This document shows positions 23,020 to 33,477 of a stretch of 64,000 nucleotides of DNA, piece after piece (within the stretch, counting starts at the first letter, position 1; every line of letters begins with the position of its first letter). The DNA comes from Prionace glauca (taxonomy: Eukaryota > Chordata > Chondrichthyes > Carcharhiniformes > Carcharhinidae), in the NCBI GenBank assembly GCA_037974335.1, contig CM075760.1, forward strand, positions 56,476,890-56,540,889, written 5' to 3'. The translations under genes and the position numbers were made by a program. The notes below the pieces were generated by a model. It was not told the origin of the DNA, searched no databases, and worked only from the letters and a program-made list of their open reading frames with translations.

Positions 23020-26000
23020 ATTACTTCCTGTGACACATGCTAGTGAAGCAAGTATTAGGCAGACAGTGCAGCTCCACACGTGGTTAAACAGCTGTTGTAG
23101 GAGGGAGGGTTTCAGACATCTGGGCCTTTGGAGTCTCTTCCGGGGCACCTGGGACTTGTACAAGAAGGATCGGTTGCATCTAAATAGGAGGGTCACAAAT
23201 ATTCTGTCCTGGAGCTTTGCTAGTGTCACACGGGAGGATTTGGCAGGGGTGTGGGACCCAAACAAAGGTGAATTAGCTGAAGGGGAAATGAGAGAGTAGG
23301 CCAGTAAGACTCAGAGAAACAGGCAGTAAGGTGGGATTGCAAAACAGAGAGGGTCTGGTGTACTGAAGCACAGTTGTTTCAATGTGAGAAGTGTAACAGG
23401 TAAGGCAGGTGAATTAGCAGCTTGGATTAGTATGAGAAACTGTGATGTAGTTGCCATTACAGACACGTGGTTAAGGTAATGACAGGATTGGGTGATAACA
23501 TTCCAGGACATACTGTTTCAGGTGTGATAGAGGGGGATGTAAAAGGAGTGGGAAATTTGCACTAATGATTAAGGAGAATATCACAACTGTAATCCAGGAG
23601 GACACTTTGGAGGGCTCATACAACAAGGCAATATTGGTAGAGCTCAGGAATAGGAAAGATGTAGCCACAATGTTGGGGGTTTACAACAGGCCACCCAACT
23701 GCTAGCAGGAGATTGAGGAACAGATTTGTCGGCAGATTTTGACAAATTGTAATAAGTAACAGGGTTGTTGTGGTGGGAGATTTTGATTCCCCCTATATAG
23801 AGTAGGACTCACTTAGTGGTAAGGATGTGGATGGGGCAGAGTTTGTAAGGAGCAATTAGGAGGCCTTCCTGAAAAAGTATGTAGATATTCCAACTAGGGA
23901 AGGGGCATATACTGGATCTGGTACTGGGGACTAAGCCTGGCTAGGTCCATGTTTCAGTGGGAGAGCAATTCGGGAACAGTGACCACAATTCAGTAAGATT
24001 TAAGGTACTATTGGATAAAGCTAAGTGTAGCCCTCAAGTTAAGGCGCTAGGTTTGGGGAATACTGATTACAACAATAACAGGGAGGAACTGAAGAATATA
24101 GATTGAGGGCAGATGTTTGAGGGCAAATCAACATCTGATGTGTGGGATATTTTCAAATATAAGTTGAAAGGAATTCAAAAACGAGACATTCCTGTAAGGA
24201 TGAAGGGTAGGTACGTCAAGTTTTGGGAACCTTGGATAACCAGAGATATTGTGAGCCTAGTCAAAGAGAAAAATGAAACATTTGTCAAAGCTAGGTGGCT
24301 GGGAACACACGAAGCAAGTGTGGAATACAAAGAAAGTAGAAGAAACTGAAGCAAGGCATAAGAAGGGCTAAAAGGGGTCATGAAAAATCATTGGCCAGCA
24401 GGATTATGGAAAATCCCAAGGCTTTTTGCACGTATGTAAAGAGCATGAGGATAGCCAGGGAGAGAGTTTGTCCACTCAAGGGAAACAGGGGGAATCTATG
24501 GGTGCCAGCAGAGGAAAGGGGTGAGGTATTAAATGAAAACTTTGCATCAGTGTTCACCAAAAATAGTGGATGATGAGTCTAGAAAAGGATGTGTAGACAG
24601 TTTGAGTCATGTTGAGATCACAAAGGAGGAGGTATCGGGGCTCTTGAGAAACATCAAGATAGATAAGTCTCCAGGGCCTGATGGGACATACGCCAGAATA
24701 TTGAGACAGGTTTGAGAGCAAATTGAGTGAAATCTTTGCATCCTCACTGGCTACAGGGGAAGCCCCTTTGTTTAAGAAGGATAGCAAGAATAATCCAGGT
24801 AATTACATGCCAGTTAGCCTTACTTCAGTGCTAGGGAAATCATTGGAGAGGATTCTTCGAGGCAGGATTTATTCCTATTGGAAATAAGTTGTCGTATTAG
24901 TGAGAGGCAGCATGGTTTTGTGAAGGGAAAGTTCTGTCTCACGAACTTGGTCGAGTATTACGAGGAAGTGAAGAAGATGATTGGTGAGGTTTGGGCAGCT
25001 GATGTTGCCTACATGGACTTCAGTAAGGCCTTTCACAAGGCCCCTCATGGCAGACTGGTCCAGAAGGTGAAGCTGTATGGGATCAGAAGAGAGCTGGCAA
25101 GTGGATTCAAAACTGGCTCGGTCAAAGAAGACAGAGGGTAGCAGTGGAAGGGTGAGTTTCTCAATGGAGGGCTGTCTTCAGTTGTGTTCTTCAAAGATCA
25201 GTGCTGGTACCTTTGCTGTTTGTAAATGATTTGGGGAAAATGTAATTGGATTTATTAGTAAGTTTGCAGACGATACAAAGTTTGGTGGGTTTGCGGATTG
25301 CGATGAGGGCCATCAGAGGATGTAGCAGGATATTCATCAGTTGGAGACTTGGGCAGAGTTATGGTAGATGGAGTTTAATCCGGACAAGTGTGAGATAATG
25401 TATTTTGGAAGGTCTAATACAGATAGGAAATATACAGTGAATGATAGAACCCTTAAGACAGAGAGAGATCTGGAAGCACAGGTAAACATGTCACTGAGGT
25501 AGAGAATGTAATCAAGAAGGCACAGACATACTTGCCTTCCTTGGCCGCGGTATTGAGTTTAAAACTTGGGAAGTCATGTTGCAGTTTTATAGAATTTTAG
25601 TTAGATCACACTTGGAATATAATTTTCAATTCTGGACACGACACTACTGTGGAGGCTTTGGAAAGGGTACAGAAAAGATTTACCAGGATTTTACCTGGTA
25701 TAGAAGGCATTAGCTCTGAGGAGAGTTTGGAAAAACTTGTTTTGTTCTCACTGGAACGTCAAAGGTTGAGGGGAGACCTCATAGAATTCTACAACACTGA
25801 GAGACATGGACAGAGTAGATAGAAGATGTTTCCTAGGGTAGAAGAGCCAGTTATTTAGGGACACAGGTTAAAGGTGTGAAAGGCAAAATTTAAATGATAT
25901 GTTCTGGGCAGTTTTTTTTTACACAGAATGTGGTGGGTGCCTGAAACTCGTTGTCAGGGGAAGTAGTGGAAGCAGATACGGTAGTGACTTCCAAGGGGTG

Positions 26001-26149
26001 TCTTGACAAATGCATGAATAGGATGAGAATGGAGGGATATTGTCCCCAGAAGCATAGGATTTTTTTTAGCGAAGTCGGGCAGCATGGGCGGTGCAGGCTT
26101 GGAGGTACGAAAGGTCTATTCCTGTGCTCTAGTTTGCTTTGTTCTTTAT
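23020..26149 (+). mobile_element. CR1-type LINE, sense, long degenerate copy
   Basis: The plus strand carries most of a CR1 element in order. First comes an endonuclease region with VAITDTW-like sequence near 23,445 and GDFDSPY near 23,775. A linker with FEGKSTSDVWDIFKYKL follows at 24,113-24,349. The reverse transcriptase has KIDKSPGPDGTYARIL (24,655-24,710), SERQHGFVKGKFCLTNLVE and [16 protein letters not shown] (24,890-25,060). A C-terminal RSHLEYNFQFW-like region and a 3' end finish near 26,149 with tttgctttgttcttt. The ORF is broken by many stops and frameshifts. It lies immediately upstream of the first receptor duplicon. Confidence 0.88.
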
Positions 26150-26440
26150 ATTTCCAACTTTCCATACCTTACTAAGCCTCAACACCACAACTAGGCTGTA
26201 AATTTTCTACTTTGCGTATAAAAAGTGTTGGATTGAAGGGGGTTAAGTGAACCTGTTTGTTTAGTGACTGTAATTGATGTGAGTCTCCGTGGATCCGATT
26301 AGTGTGCCTGAAGGGATTCGTCTCTTGTACTAGTAAGGGATCCTGTTCATTGTGTTGTCCCATAGAGCCAGCGGGAGCGACAATCCAACACTAACAGAGA
26401 TCAGCCATTGTGGAGAGAGAGGGAAGAAGAGGAGAGATCA
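26150..26440 (+). promoter_or_regulatory. Duplicated receptor leader module, copy 1
   Basis: This block is homologous along its length to 32,685-32,975 and to 1,412-1,676, and immediately precedes a receptor first exon with in-frame 42-bp repeats. It therefore probably contains the promoter and 5' leader. No clear TATA box or CpG island is seen. It contains a GTG-initiated open frame reaching into the exon, but no in-frame ATG before the repeats. Confidence 0.55.
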
Positions 26441-26565
26441 GAAACAGGGAACAATGGATTGGAATGTTTCAACAATTGATCAGAATCTGGGAACAATGGA
26501 TTGGAATGTTCCAACAATGGACCCGAATCTGGGAACAATGGATTGGAATGTTCCAACCAAAGACA
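26437..26565 (+). repeat. 42-bp tandem repeat, about 3 units, in the receptor frame
   Basis: Units of the form atcagaatctgggaacaatg + gattggaatgttccaacaatgg recur every 42 bp. Since 42 is a multiple of three, unit gain or loss keeps the receptor frame. Confidence 0.85.
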
Positions 26566-26697
26566 GGAGTTTATTCCATTGGATTTCTAGGTTTACTGCA
26601 GATGATGAAATGATAACATCAGCTGATCGGATTCACTATCTACTGAAAGCGATTCAATGCTTTTACTATCCCCTCGTGGCGATTGTTGGTGTTCCAG
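26454..26697 (+). CDS. GPR139-like receptor first exon, copy 1 (orphan or alternative)
   Basis: The frame from ATG at 26,454 runs through three units of a 42-bp repeat (MDWNVPTMDPNLGT type), then KDRSLFHWISRFTADDE, then MITSADRIHYLLKAIQ and the helix 1 start CFYYPLVAIVGVP. It stops at cca g|gtaagtccctgg, a strong donor in phase 1. A second possible start is the ATG at 26,610, which would put the repeats in the 5' leader. No second exon lies between here and the next leader copy at 32,685; the nearest compatible acceptor is at 40,579, which the copy at 33.1-33.4 kb could also use. It may be an alternative first exon or a relic of a duplicated gene that lost its second exon. The frame itself is intact. 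Confidence 0.65.
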
Positions 26698-27069
26698 GTA
26701 AGTCCCTGGCTGGAATTTTACCGGCCTAACCACCAGGAGAATCAGACCAGGCAAGGAGCGGAGCATGGGAAGGTCTTTAAACACGATGTGACTTTGCAGT
26801 TTCGGGAAGAGTGAGGCTGTAAAGACCCGTACCCCTGTGCCCTGTTCCGAATTCTAGAAAGGCTGTTTAATTTTCTTGTCATTGACTGAACTCGGTTTGC
26901 TGCTCTCGTTGTTTCTGTTGAATCTCTGTATCTAGTTATAATTTCTTTCAACAACTGACAAATATCCCTCAGGGCCAATGGAATAAGATGTCTTCTTTGA
27001 CCTGTGACTTTCCATAGACCTGTGGCGTCAAATGCTATTCTTTTGTGAGAAAAAGTTTGACCGAATCTG

Positions 27070-27558
27070 TTAAGAAGGATATGGAAGCTATTGAGAGTGA
27101 GCAGAGGAGATTTACAAGGATGTTGTCGGGGTTGGGAGGCATGTCTTATGAAGATAGGTTGAGGGAGCTAGTTCTCTTCTCCCTGGAGAGACGAAGATTG
27201 AGAGGCGACCTGGTAGACGTTTATAAAATGTAGAGAGGTATAGATAGGGTGGATTCTCGGAGGTTATTTCCCAGGGTTGAAATGGTCTCAACGAGAGGAC
27301 ACAGATTTAAGGTGCTGGGAAGCAAGTACAGAGGACATGTCAGGGGTAAGTTTTTCACTCAGTGGTTGGTGAGTGAGTGGAATCGGCTGTCATCGGTGGT
27401 GATAGAGGCGAACTCGTTGGGGTCTTTTAAGAGACTTCTGGATGAGTACATGGGATTTAATGGGTTTGAGAATTTTAGATAGGCCTGGTAGGTCTGGTTT
27501 TGATCGGTGCAACTTGTGGGCCGAAGGGCCTGTTTGTGCTGTAGTGTTCTATGTTCTA
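27070..27558 (+). mobile_element. CR1-type LINE 3' end, young subfamily
   Basis: A 5'-truncated CR1 encodes the ORF2 C-terminus (MEAIESEQRRFTRML, LRELVLFSLERRRLRGD, stop, RGIDRVDSRRLFPRVEM, FFTQWLVSEWNRL, FKRLLDEYMGF). It closely resembles the copies at 34,564-35,226 and 62,540-63,287. One in-frame stop is at 27,231-27,233. It ends in gtgttctatgttctatg. It sits inside duplicon copy 1 at a point where copy 2 is uninterrupted, so it postdates the duplication. Confidence 0.88.
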
Positions 27559-27774
27559 TGAATCCTTTAACTCACTGCATATAACACCAGTTCACTGCTA
27601 ATCACCCACCTAGTAACCAGATCACATAATCCATTCACAGAACTCTTTTTACCCTCTGCAAAAAACATAAATGCATTGCTAATAACCCATGCAGGCACCA
27701 GGCTGCAGCATCCATTGTATTTGTCATATCTGCACAGCAAGATCTCACAGAGAGATCTTTCATGTTCTGAAAAA

Positions 27775-28090
27775 GTTTGAAGTTTATTTATTCGTGTCAC
27801 AAGTCAGCAAATATCAACACTGAAATTAAGTTACTGTGAAGGTCACTTGTCGCCACTCTCCAGTGTCTGTTCAGGTCACTGAGGGAGAATTTAGCAAAGA
27901 TACCACCTACGCAGTGCAAACTTCAGAGCCTGGGAGGAATCGGGAGCAACTGGAAAAAAAAAACATTTAAACACAGGGAGAATGTGCAAACTCTGCACAG
28001 CCAGTAACCAAGCCTGGAATTGGAACAAGGTTTCTGGTGCTTTGAGGCAACAATGCAATCCCTGTGCCACTACAAACTCTCTTGCATTCA
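27775..28090 (-). mobile_element. Antisense tRNA-derived SINE, diverged
   Basis: Landmarks are aagtttatttattcgtgtca, ctgagggagaatttagcaaa, and acacagggagaatgtgcaaa. The equivalent SINE occurs at the same place in duplicon copy 2 (37,131-37,450), so this insertion predates the duplication. Confidence 0.7.
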
Positions 28091-28261
28091 CCGAAACACA
28101 AACACACATGCATACTCACACGCCCATAAATAAATACACACATTTGCTGATAGAAGTAACCCGATTACTTACTCCCCCACACACAAATTCAAGAATAACC
28201 CAAATGTTATAACACTCCTAGAATCACGCTCACATAGGGACACTCGTACTGTACTCTTTTG

Positions 28262-28330
28262 CTCACACACATCCACACACGGCACACTCACACACACACA
28301 CACGCACACGCACTCACATATATGTAATGA
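28262..28330. repeat. (CA)n microsatellite and G run
   Basis: cacacacacacacgcacacg type sequence lies here, with a run of ten G at 28,361-28,370 close by. A longer (CA)n lies at the matching place in duplicon copy 2. Confidence 0.85.
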
Positions 28331-28804
28331 TAGAGACAATTTTGAACACACACAGACAAGGGGGGGGGGGTTGTTGTGGAGTGAGATAACACTACTCCCT
28401 GCCCATTGATGGTGGTGTTTGCAGGTAAAATCAAACAACAAACTATAAACCAGATCCATGCCCAATTTCCAGCCTCTAGCGAACTTAACGGCAAAGAATA
28501 TGCAACGGGTTGAACCTGCTGCTCACTTTTGGAAAGAGGCTGAATAAATTATTTACATTTATTTTAATGCAAATTGAAATAAAACTACCGACCCTGAAAT
28601 GGAATTGTGTGGGACACTTGTCCTTACAGCCTCAGCGGGAGAGGTTGTGTCCGGTGAGGAAAACAGCTTCCCGCACGTCCGAGGATGAATCATGATGATC
28701 TTCCCAGTAGAACTGAAGGCCATTGAGGACATCAGGCAAGAGCGAGGGAAAAAGATCGGTGCCCCTTGGGCAGTGTTACCTGGTAGTGTCCACTGGGCAG
28801 AATG

Positions 28805-31104
28805 AGTACAATTTCGTGGCCATCTCAGAGTCATGTTTGCAAAATGATATTGACTGCGGATTGAATATCGGGGGGCATCAAATTGTTCAGATGGACCGAC
28901 AGGGAGGGAAGGGAGATGGTGTAGCTCTGATATTTAAAGATGACATCAGGGCAATAGTGAGACATGATATAGGTTGTATGGAAAAAAGGTTGAATCCATT
29001 TCGATAGAAATTGGAAATAGTATGGAGAAAAAGTCACTGATAGGTGTAGTCTATCGGCCGCAAATAATGACATCATGGTGGAGGCGAGAAATAAACAAAA
29101 AAAGACAGATGCATGTTACAATGGTACAGCAATTATCATGGGGGATTTTAATCTACATATCTATTGGTCAAACCATTTCGGTCAAAGCAGCCTTGAGGAT
29201 GTGTCCAAAATAGCTTCCTCGTAAAGAATGTAATGGAACCTACAAGGGTGCAAGCTATACTAGATCTGGTCCTGTGTAACGAGATGGGAATAATTAATGA
29301 TCTCACAGTTCGGGATCTTCTAGGAAGAAGTGATCACAGTATAGTTGAATTTAAAATACAGATAAAGTTTGAGAAGGTCGAATTCAATACCAGTGTCTTG
29401 TGCTTAAAGAAAGGAGACTGGAGTGGGATTAGGGAGGAGTTGGCTCATGTAGATTGGAAGCAAAAACTTTTTGGTGGGACAATTGTGGAACAGCGGAGGA
29501 CTTTCAAAACGGTTTTTCACAGTGTTCAGCAAAAGTATATAGCAGTGATAAGGAAGGATTGCAGGAAAAGTAATGATCAGATATGGATATCTGAAGAAAT
29601 AAAAGAGGGTTTCAAATTGAAAACAAAAGTTAATGCAAAGTGACAAAGACTATTGGGAATCTGGAGGATTTGGGAAAACTTTAAAGGTCAACAGAAAGCC
29701 ATCGGGGGAAAAAAAACTGTAAAGAAAAGTAAGATGGATTATGAGGGTAGACTTGCTCCGAATATTACAACAGTTAGCAATTTTTTCTATAAATAAATAA
29801 AACGAAAAAGAGTGGCTAAGGTAAACATTGGTCCTTTAGAACATGAACAGGGGAATGTAATAACTGGAAAAGAGGAAATGGCTGGGGTATTGCACAGATA
29901 TTTTGTATCAGCCTTCACAGTGGAAGACACAAATAACATACCAAAAAATGATGTCAAGAAGGCTAAGGGAGGTGAGGACCTAGAAACTACCATTATCAGA
30001 AAAGAGATAGTGCTGGGCCAGCTGATGGTTCGAAAGACAGACAAGTCTCCTCGCCCAGGTGGAATGGGTACTTAAACAAATGGTGGGAGAAATGGCAAAT
30101 GCACTAGTGCCAATTTACGAAAATTCACTGGACTCTGGGGATGGTTCCCGCAGGTGAGAAACAACAAATGTGACACCACTGCTTAATATTTAAAAAACGT
30201 AGAAAAAAGGCGGGTAACAGAAGGCCGGTTAGCTTAACTTCTGTAGTAGGGAAAATGCTTGAATCTATCACCAAGGAAGAAATAGCGAAACATCTGGGTA
30301 TAAGTTGTCCAACTGGAAACATGCAGCATTGGTTCATAAAGGGCAGATCATGTTTGACGAATGAGGTGGAATTTTTTGAGAACATTATATGCGCAGTGGA
30401 CACTCGGGAACCTGTGGATGTGTTGTATCTGGATTTCCCAAAGACATTTGACAAGGTGCCGCATCAAAGACTGTTGCATAAGGCAAAGGTGCACAGTGTA
30501 ACGGGTAACGTATTCGCATGGATAGCGGATTGGGTAACGAACAACAAGCAAAGAGTGAGGGTAAATGAGTATTTCCCTACTGGCGATCAGTGACTAGAGT
30601 TGTGTCTTGGGGGTCAATGTTGGGACTGCAATTGCTTATGAGAGGATTGGCTTATGAGGAGAGACTGAGTAGAGTGGGGCTGTACTCATTGGAAATCAGA
30701 AGAATGGGGGGTTATTTTACAAAAACATTGAAGATTATGAAGGGGATAGATAAGATAGAAGTAGGGAAGTTGTTACCACTGGCAGGTGAAACTAGAACGA
30801 GGGGGCATTGCCTCAAAATAAGGGGGAGCAGATTTAGGACTGAGGAGAAACGTCTTCACACAAAGGGTTATGAATGTATAGAAATCCCTGCCCATTGACG
30901 CAGTTGAGGGTACCTCATTGAATATTTTTAAGGATTGGATTTTGTTAATCTTTGAACAGTAAACGAATTAAGGTTATGGTGAGCGGGTGGGTCAATGGAG
31001 CTGAGTACACAAAAAGATCAGTCATCGTCTTATTGAATGGTGGAGCAGGCTCGAGGGGCTAGATGGCCTTCTTCTGCTCCTAATTTGTATGTTCTTATGT
31101 TATT
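28805..31104 (+). mobile_element. CR1-type LINE, second subfamily
   Basis: The order on the plus strand is: endonuclease (FVAISESCLQ, GHQIVQMDRQGGKGDGV, SLIGVVYRPQ, LDLVLCNEMG, LLGRSDHSIVEF), linker (29,400-29,640), reverse transcriptase (RKTDKSPRPGGMG near 30,040; VDVLYLDFPKTFDKVPHQRL at 30,414-30,473), then the C-terminal part (LAYEERLSRVGLYSLEIRRM) and a 3' end at tgctcctaatttgtatgttc. Sequence style and ending differ from the 60.2-kb CR1, so it is another subfamily. Many stops and frameshifts are present, and part between the reverse transcriptase and C-terminus is missing near 30,600. Confidence 0.87.
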
Positions 31105-31598
31105 ATGAACCTGCTTCTGGGCCTGGCCAAACGAGCTATTAACGTCAAGGCAGCAGATGACTCAGGGGACCGCCCAGCCTTACTGTCTGGCCCTCTACCT
31201 CGGCTGCATTCATGGTTGTGTGTCCCTGGAGAGGCAGCATGCAGTGTCCGAGGGCACTATCCAGGCATTCGGTGCTTGCTGGGCACCACAGAGATTGGCG
31301 TGGTTTATTCACCCCTTTAACCACATTTTTACTTCATGTTCTAATTTTGCCTTCTGCTGTGTCTTTTGTTTCGTATCTTCCCTTCTTTTTGAGGGGGTGG
31401 CCTTTCTTGCTTGTCCCTCCACTTATTTAGTTGATTTGCCAAATAAATTGGCTGGGGATAGTCACTTATTTGCTCATTTCGGCACTCACTGTCACACTGA
31501 ATAAGTTATGCAAATAGAGTAACGGCCAGATCTCGAAATGCTGCCTCTCCTACTCAGAAATCTACTAAGAGATCTTACAATTACTCTGGAAATAATAT
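31105..31598. other. Unassigned block, possibly a transcript-derived repeat
   Basis: GC-richer sequence (gaggcagcatgcagtgtccg, gggcactatccaggcattcg) passes into a T-rich part with an aataaa at about 31,441. Two plus frames of 115 and 72 codons overlap but show no recognisable domain. It lies between a CR1 3' end and a Penelope fragment. I cannot name it. Confidence 0.35.
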
Positions 31599-31599
31599 T

Positions 31600-32035
31600 T
31601 ACAGTAAAAAGTCTGACAACACCAGGTTTTAGTCCAACCGATTTATTTGATAATATTCTCACAAGCTTTCGGGTTAGTCCCTTCGTCAGGTGAACGGAGA
31701 GTTCTGGCCTCAGACAGAGCATATAAAGCACAGACAGTTTAGAGATTGCTGATTAGAATGCGAATCCTTACACCTAACCTGCTGTTCAAGTCTTAAAGTG
31801 GCTGATAATGTGAGTGGAAGGAGCACTGATCACAGTTTAAAGAGATGTGTATTGTCTCCAGACAGTACAGTAAGTGAGGTTTTGCAAACCCAGGCAAGTC
31901 ACGGGGGTTACAGATAGTGTGACATGAACCCAAGATCCCTGTTGAGACCATTCTCATGTGTGCGGAACTTGGCTATCAGTCTCTGTTCAGCGACTCTGCG
32001 CTGTCGTGTGTCATGACGGTCTCAACAGGGATCTT
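31600..32035 (-). mobile_element. Penelope-like element end fragment with inverted stub
   Basis: From cagtaaaaagtctgacaaca the sequence follows the left arm of the element at 55,617 for over 400 bp, antisense, through the non-coding end and the last codons of the ORF, to gctgtcgtgtgtcatga. It then switches strand: cggtctcaacagggatctt at 32,017-32,035 is the sense version of aagatccctgttgagaccat at about 31,933. So this truncated copy also ends in a short inverted piece. A SINE follows directly. Confidence 0.85.
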
Positions 32036-32282
32036 TTACTGTTAAAATCTCCTCATCACCACACTCCAGAGACTGTTCGGCTACACTGAGACAGGATTCA
32101 GCATGGCCAATGCACCTAACCAGCACATCTTTCAGAGGGTGGGAGGAAACTGGAGCATCCGGAGGAAACCCATGCAGACACGGGGAGAATGTGAAAACTC
32201 CACACAGGGATCAAAAGCCGGGAATCAAACTCGGCTCCCAGGCACTGTGAGGCAGCAGTGCTAATATTGTGCCACCCAAATG
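32036..32282 (-). mobile_element. Antisense tRNA-derived SINE
   Basis: ctgttaaaatctcctcatca is followed by gacaggattcagcatggcca, gtgggaggaaactggagcat, ccatgcagacacggggagaa and, at the tRNA-like head, gccgggaatcaaactcggct and gaggcagcagtgctaatatt. Read on the minus strand it starts with the box A-like and box B-like tRNA region. Nearly full length but diverged. Confidence 0.85.
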
Positions 32283-32619
32283 AAGTGTCCAGTGATTGTG
32301 TACACTCTGTTTCAAGTACTCTAAATCCTAAAAAAAAAACTTAGTGAATTATTTTAGTACTTAATGAATCACCTCAAAACTTATTGGAGGAGATGAATGA
32401 TAGAAAGTTCAATGACCTGTGTTATCCTTACAGTAAGATTTAGGGCCATATCACAATGGAAAACAAACAGATTTATGTTAAAGTTTGATGTAAATTATGT
32501 CGAAACCAACACTATTTGTGCATTGAGAGGCACATTCTGGTCTCCATATTTAAATAGTAACATTGATCTTCAAAGAAAACATGTGCCATGATCATTCCAG
32601 TGCCGGTAAAATAGTTTGT

Positions 32620-32682
32620 CAAAGAGGCGGTGCTGACTCGATGGGCCATAGGAAGTCCTTCTGCACTGCTGTGTCTGACCCA
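32620..32682 (+). mobile_element. SINE 3' tail fragment
   Basis: gctgactcgatgggccatag and gtccttctgcactgct are the sense 3' end of a tRNA-derived SINE. It lies just left of receptor leader copy 2. Confidence 0.5.
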
Positions 32683-32684
32683 CC

Positions 32685-32975
32685 GTTATTTCCAACTTTC
32701 CATATCTCCCTGACACTCAGCACCCCATCGAGGCTGTAAATTTTCTACTTTGTGTACAGAAAGTATTGGATTGAAGGGGGTTAGGTGAAGCTGTTTGTTA
32801 AGTGACTGTAATTGATGTGAGTCTCCATGGACCTGATTAGTGTGCCTGGAGGGTTTCCCTTTTCTATTAATAAGGGACTCCGTTCAATATGTTGTCCCAT
32901 TGAGTTAACGGGAGCGAGAGTTCCGACACTAACAGAGATCAGCGGCTGTGGAGAGCGAGGGAGGGAGAGGAGAGA
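32685..32975 (+). promoter_or_regulatory. Duplicated receptor leader module, copy 2
   Basis: The block is homologous to 26,150-26,440 and to 1,412-1,676. It contains aattgatgtgagtctccatg, gattagtgtgcctggagg, a ttgtcccattgagttaacgg stretch and ctaacagagatcagcggctg just before the tandem repeats. It is the likely promoter and 5' leader of gene 2, by position only. Confidence 0.55.
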
Positions 32976-33275
32976 TCAGAATCTGGGAAGAATGGATTGG
33001 AATGTTCCAACAATGGATCAGAATGTGGCAACAATGGATTGGAATGTTCCAACAATGGATCAGAATCTGGGAATGATAGTTTGGAATGTTCCAACAAATG
33101 GATCAGAATCTGGGAACAATGGATTGGAAGGTTCCAACAATGGATCAGAATCTGGGAACAATGGATTGGAATGTTCCAACAATGGATCAGAATCTGGGAA
33201 CGATGGATTGGAATGTCCCAACAATGGATCAGAATCTGCGAACGATGGTTTCGAATGTTCCAACCGTGGACAGGA
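32975..33275 (+). repeat. 42-bp tandem repeat, about 7 units
   Basis: About seven units of 42 bp, each with gatcagaatctggga and attggaatgttccaacaatg, are present. One extra base near 33,096 (caacaaatgg against caacaatgg) puts the first three units out of frame with the rest. From 33,098 on, the units read MDQNLGTMDWNVPT in the receptor frame. More units are present here than in copy 1 (about 3) or copy 0 (about 2). Confidence 0.9.
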
Positions 33276-33404
33276 GTTTGTTTTATTGGATTTCTACGTT
33301 TACTGCAGATGATTTTTGGATAACATCGGCTGATCGGATTGTGTTTTTACTGAACGTGTTTCAATGCTTTTACTATCCCCTCCTGGTGATTGTTAGTGTT
33401 CCGG
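33098..33404 (+). CDS. GPR139-like receptor, gene 2, exon 1
   Basis: This is the likely first coding exon for exon 2 at 40,580. From ATG at 33,098 (or 33,086) the frame encodes MDQNLGTMDWKVPT-type repeats, VDRSLFYWISTFTADDFW, ITSADRIVFLLNVFQ and the helix 1 start CFYYPLLVIVSVP. It ends at ccg g|gtaagtccctgg, phase 1. With exon 2 it would give about 402 residues, with an unusually long repeat-bearing extracellular N-terminus. The ATG used as the alternative inner start in copy 1 (26,610) is replaced here by ttttgg, so if this exon is functional the start must be inside the repeats. The intron would be 7.2 kb and contain several later insertions. Confidence 0.68.
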
Positions 33405-33477
33405 GTAAGTCCCTGGCTGGAACTGTACCAGCCGGACCACTACGGGAATCAAAGCAGGCGAGGGTCGGAGCATAATC

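Larger units (their letters stand above)
26150..28805 (+). repeat. Receptor first-exon duplicon, copy 1
   Basis: The whole stretch aligns in order with 32,685-38,160 once later insertions are removed: leader, 42-bp repeats, exon, donor, intron landmarks (gaattctagaaaggctgttt, cttgtcattgactgaactcg), a shared SINE, a (CA)n run, and gggagaggttgtgtccggtg. The similarity ends near 28,805, where a CR1 begins. This is a tandem segmental duplication in direct orientation with a start-to-start distance of about 6.5 kb. Confidence 0.8.

Noticed and set aside
26352-26453. Coding start of receptor copy 1 at 26,352
   Set aside because: The first codon is GTG and the stretch is leader sequence shared with copies 0 and 2; the first in-frame ATG is at 26,454.
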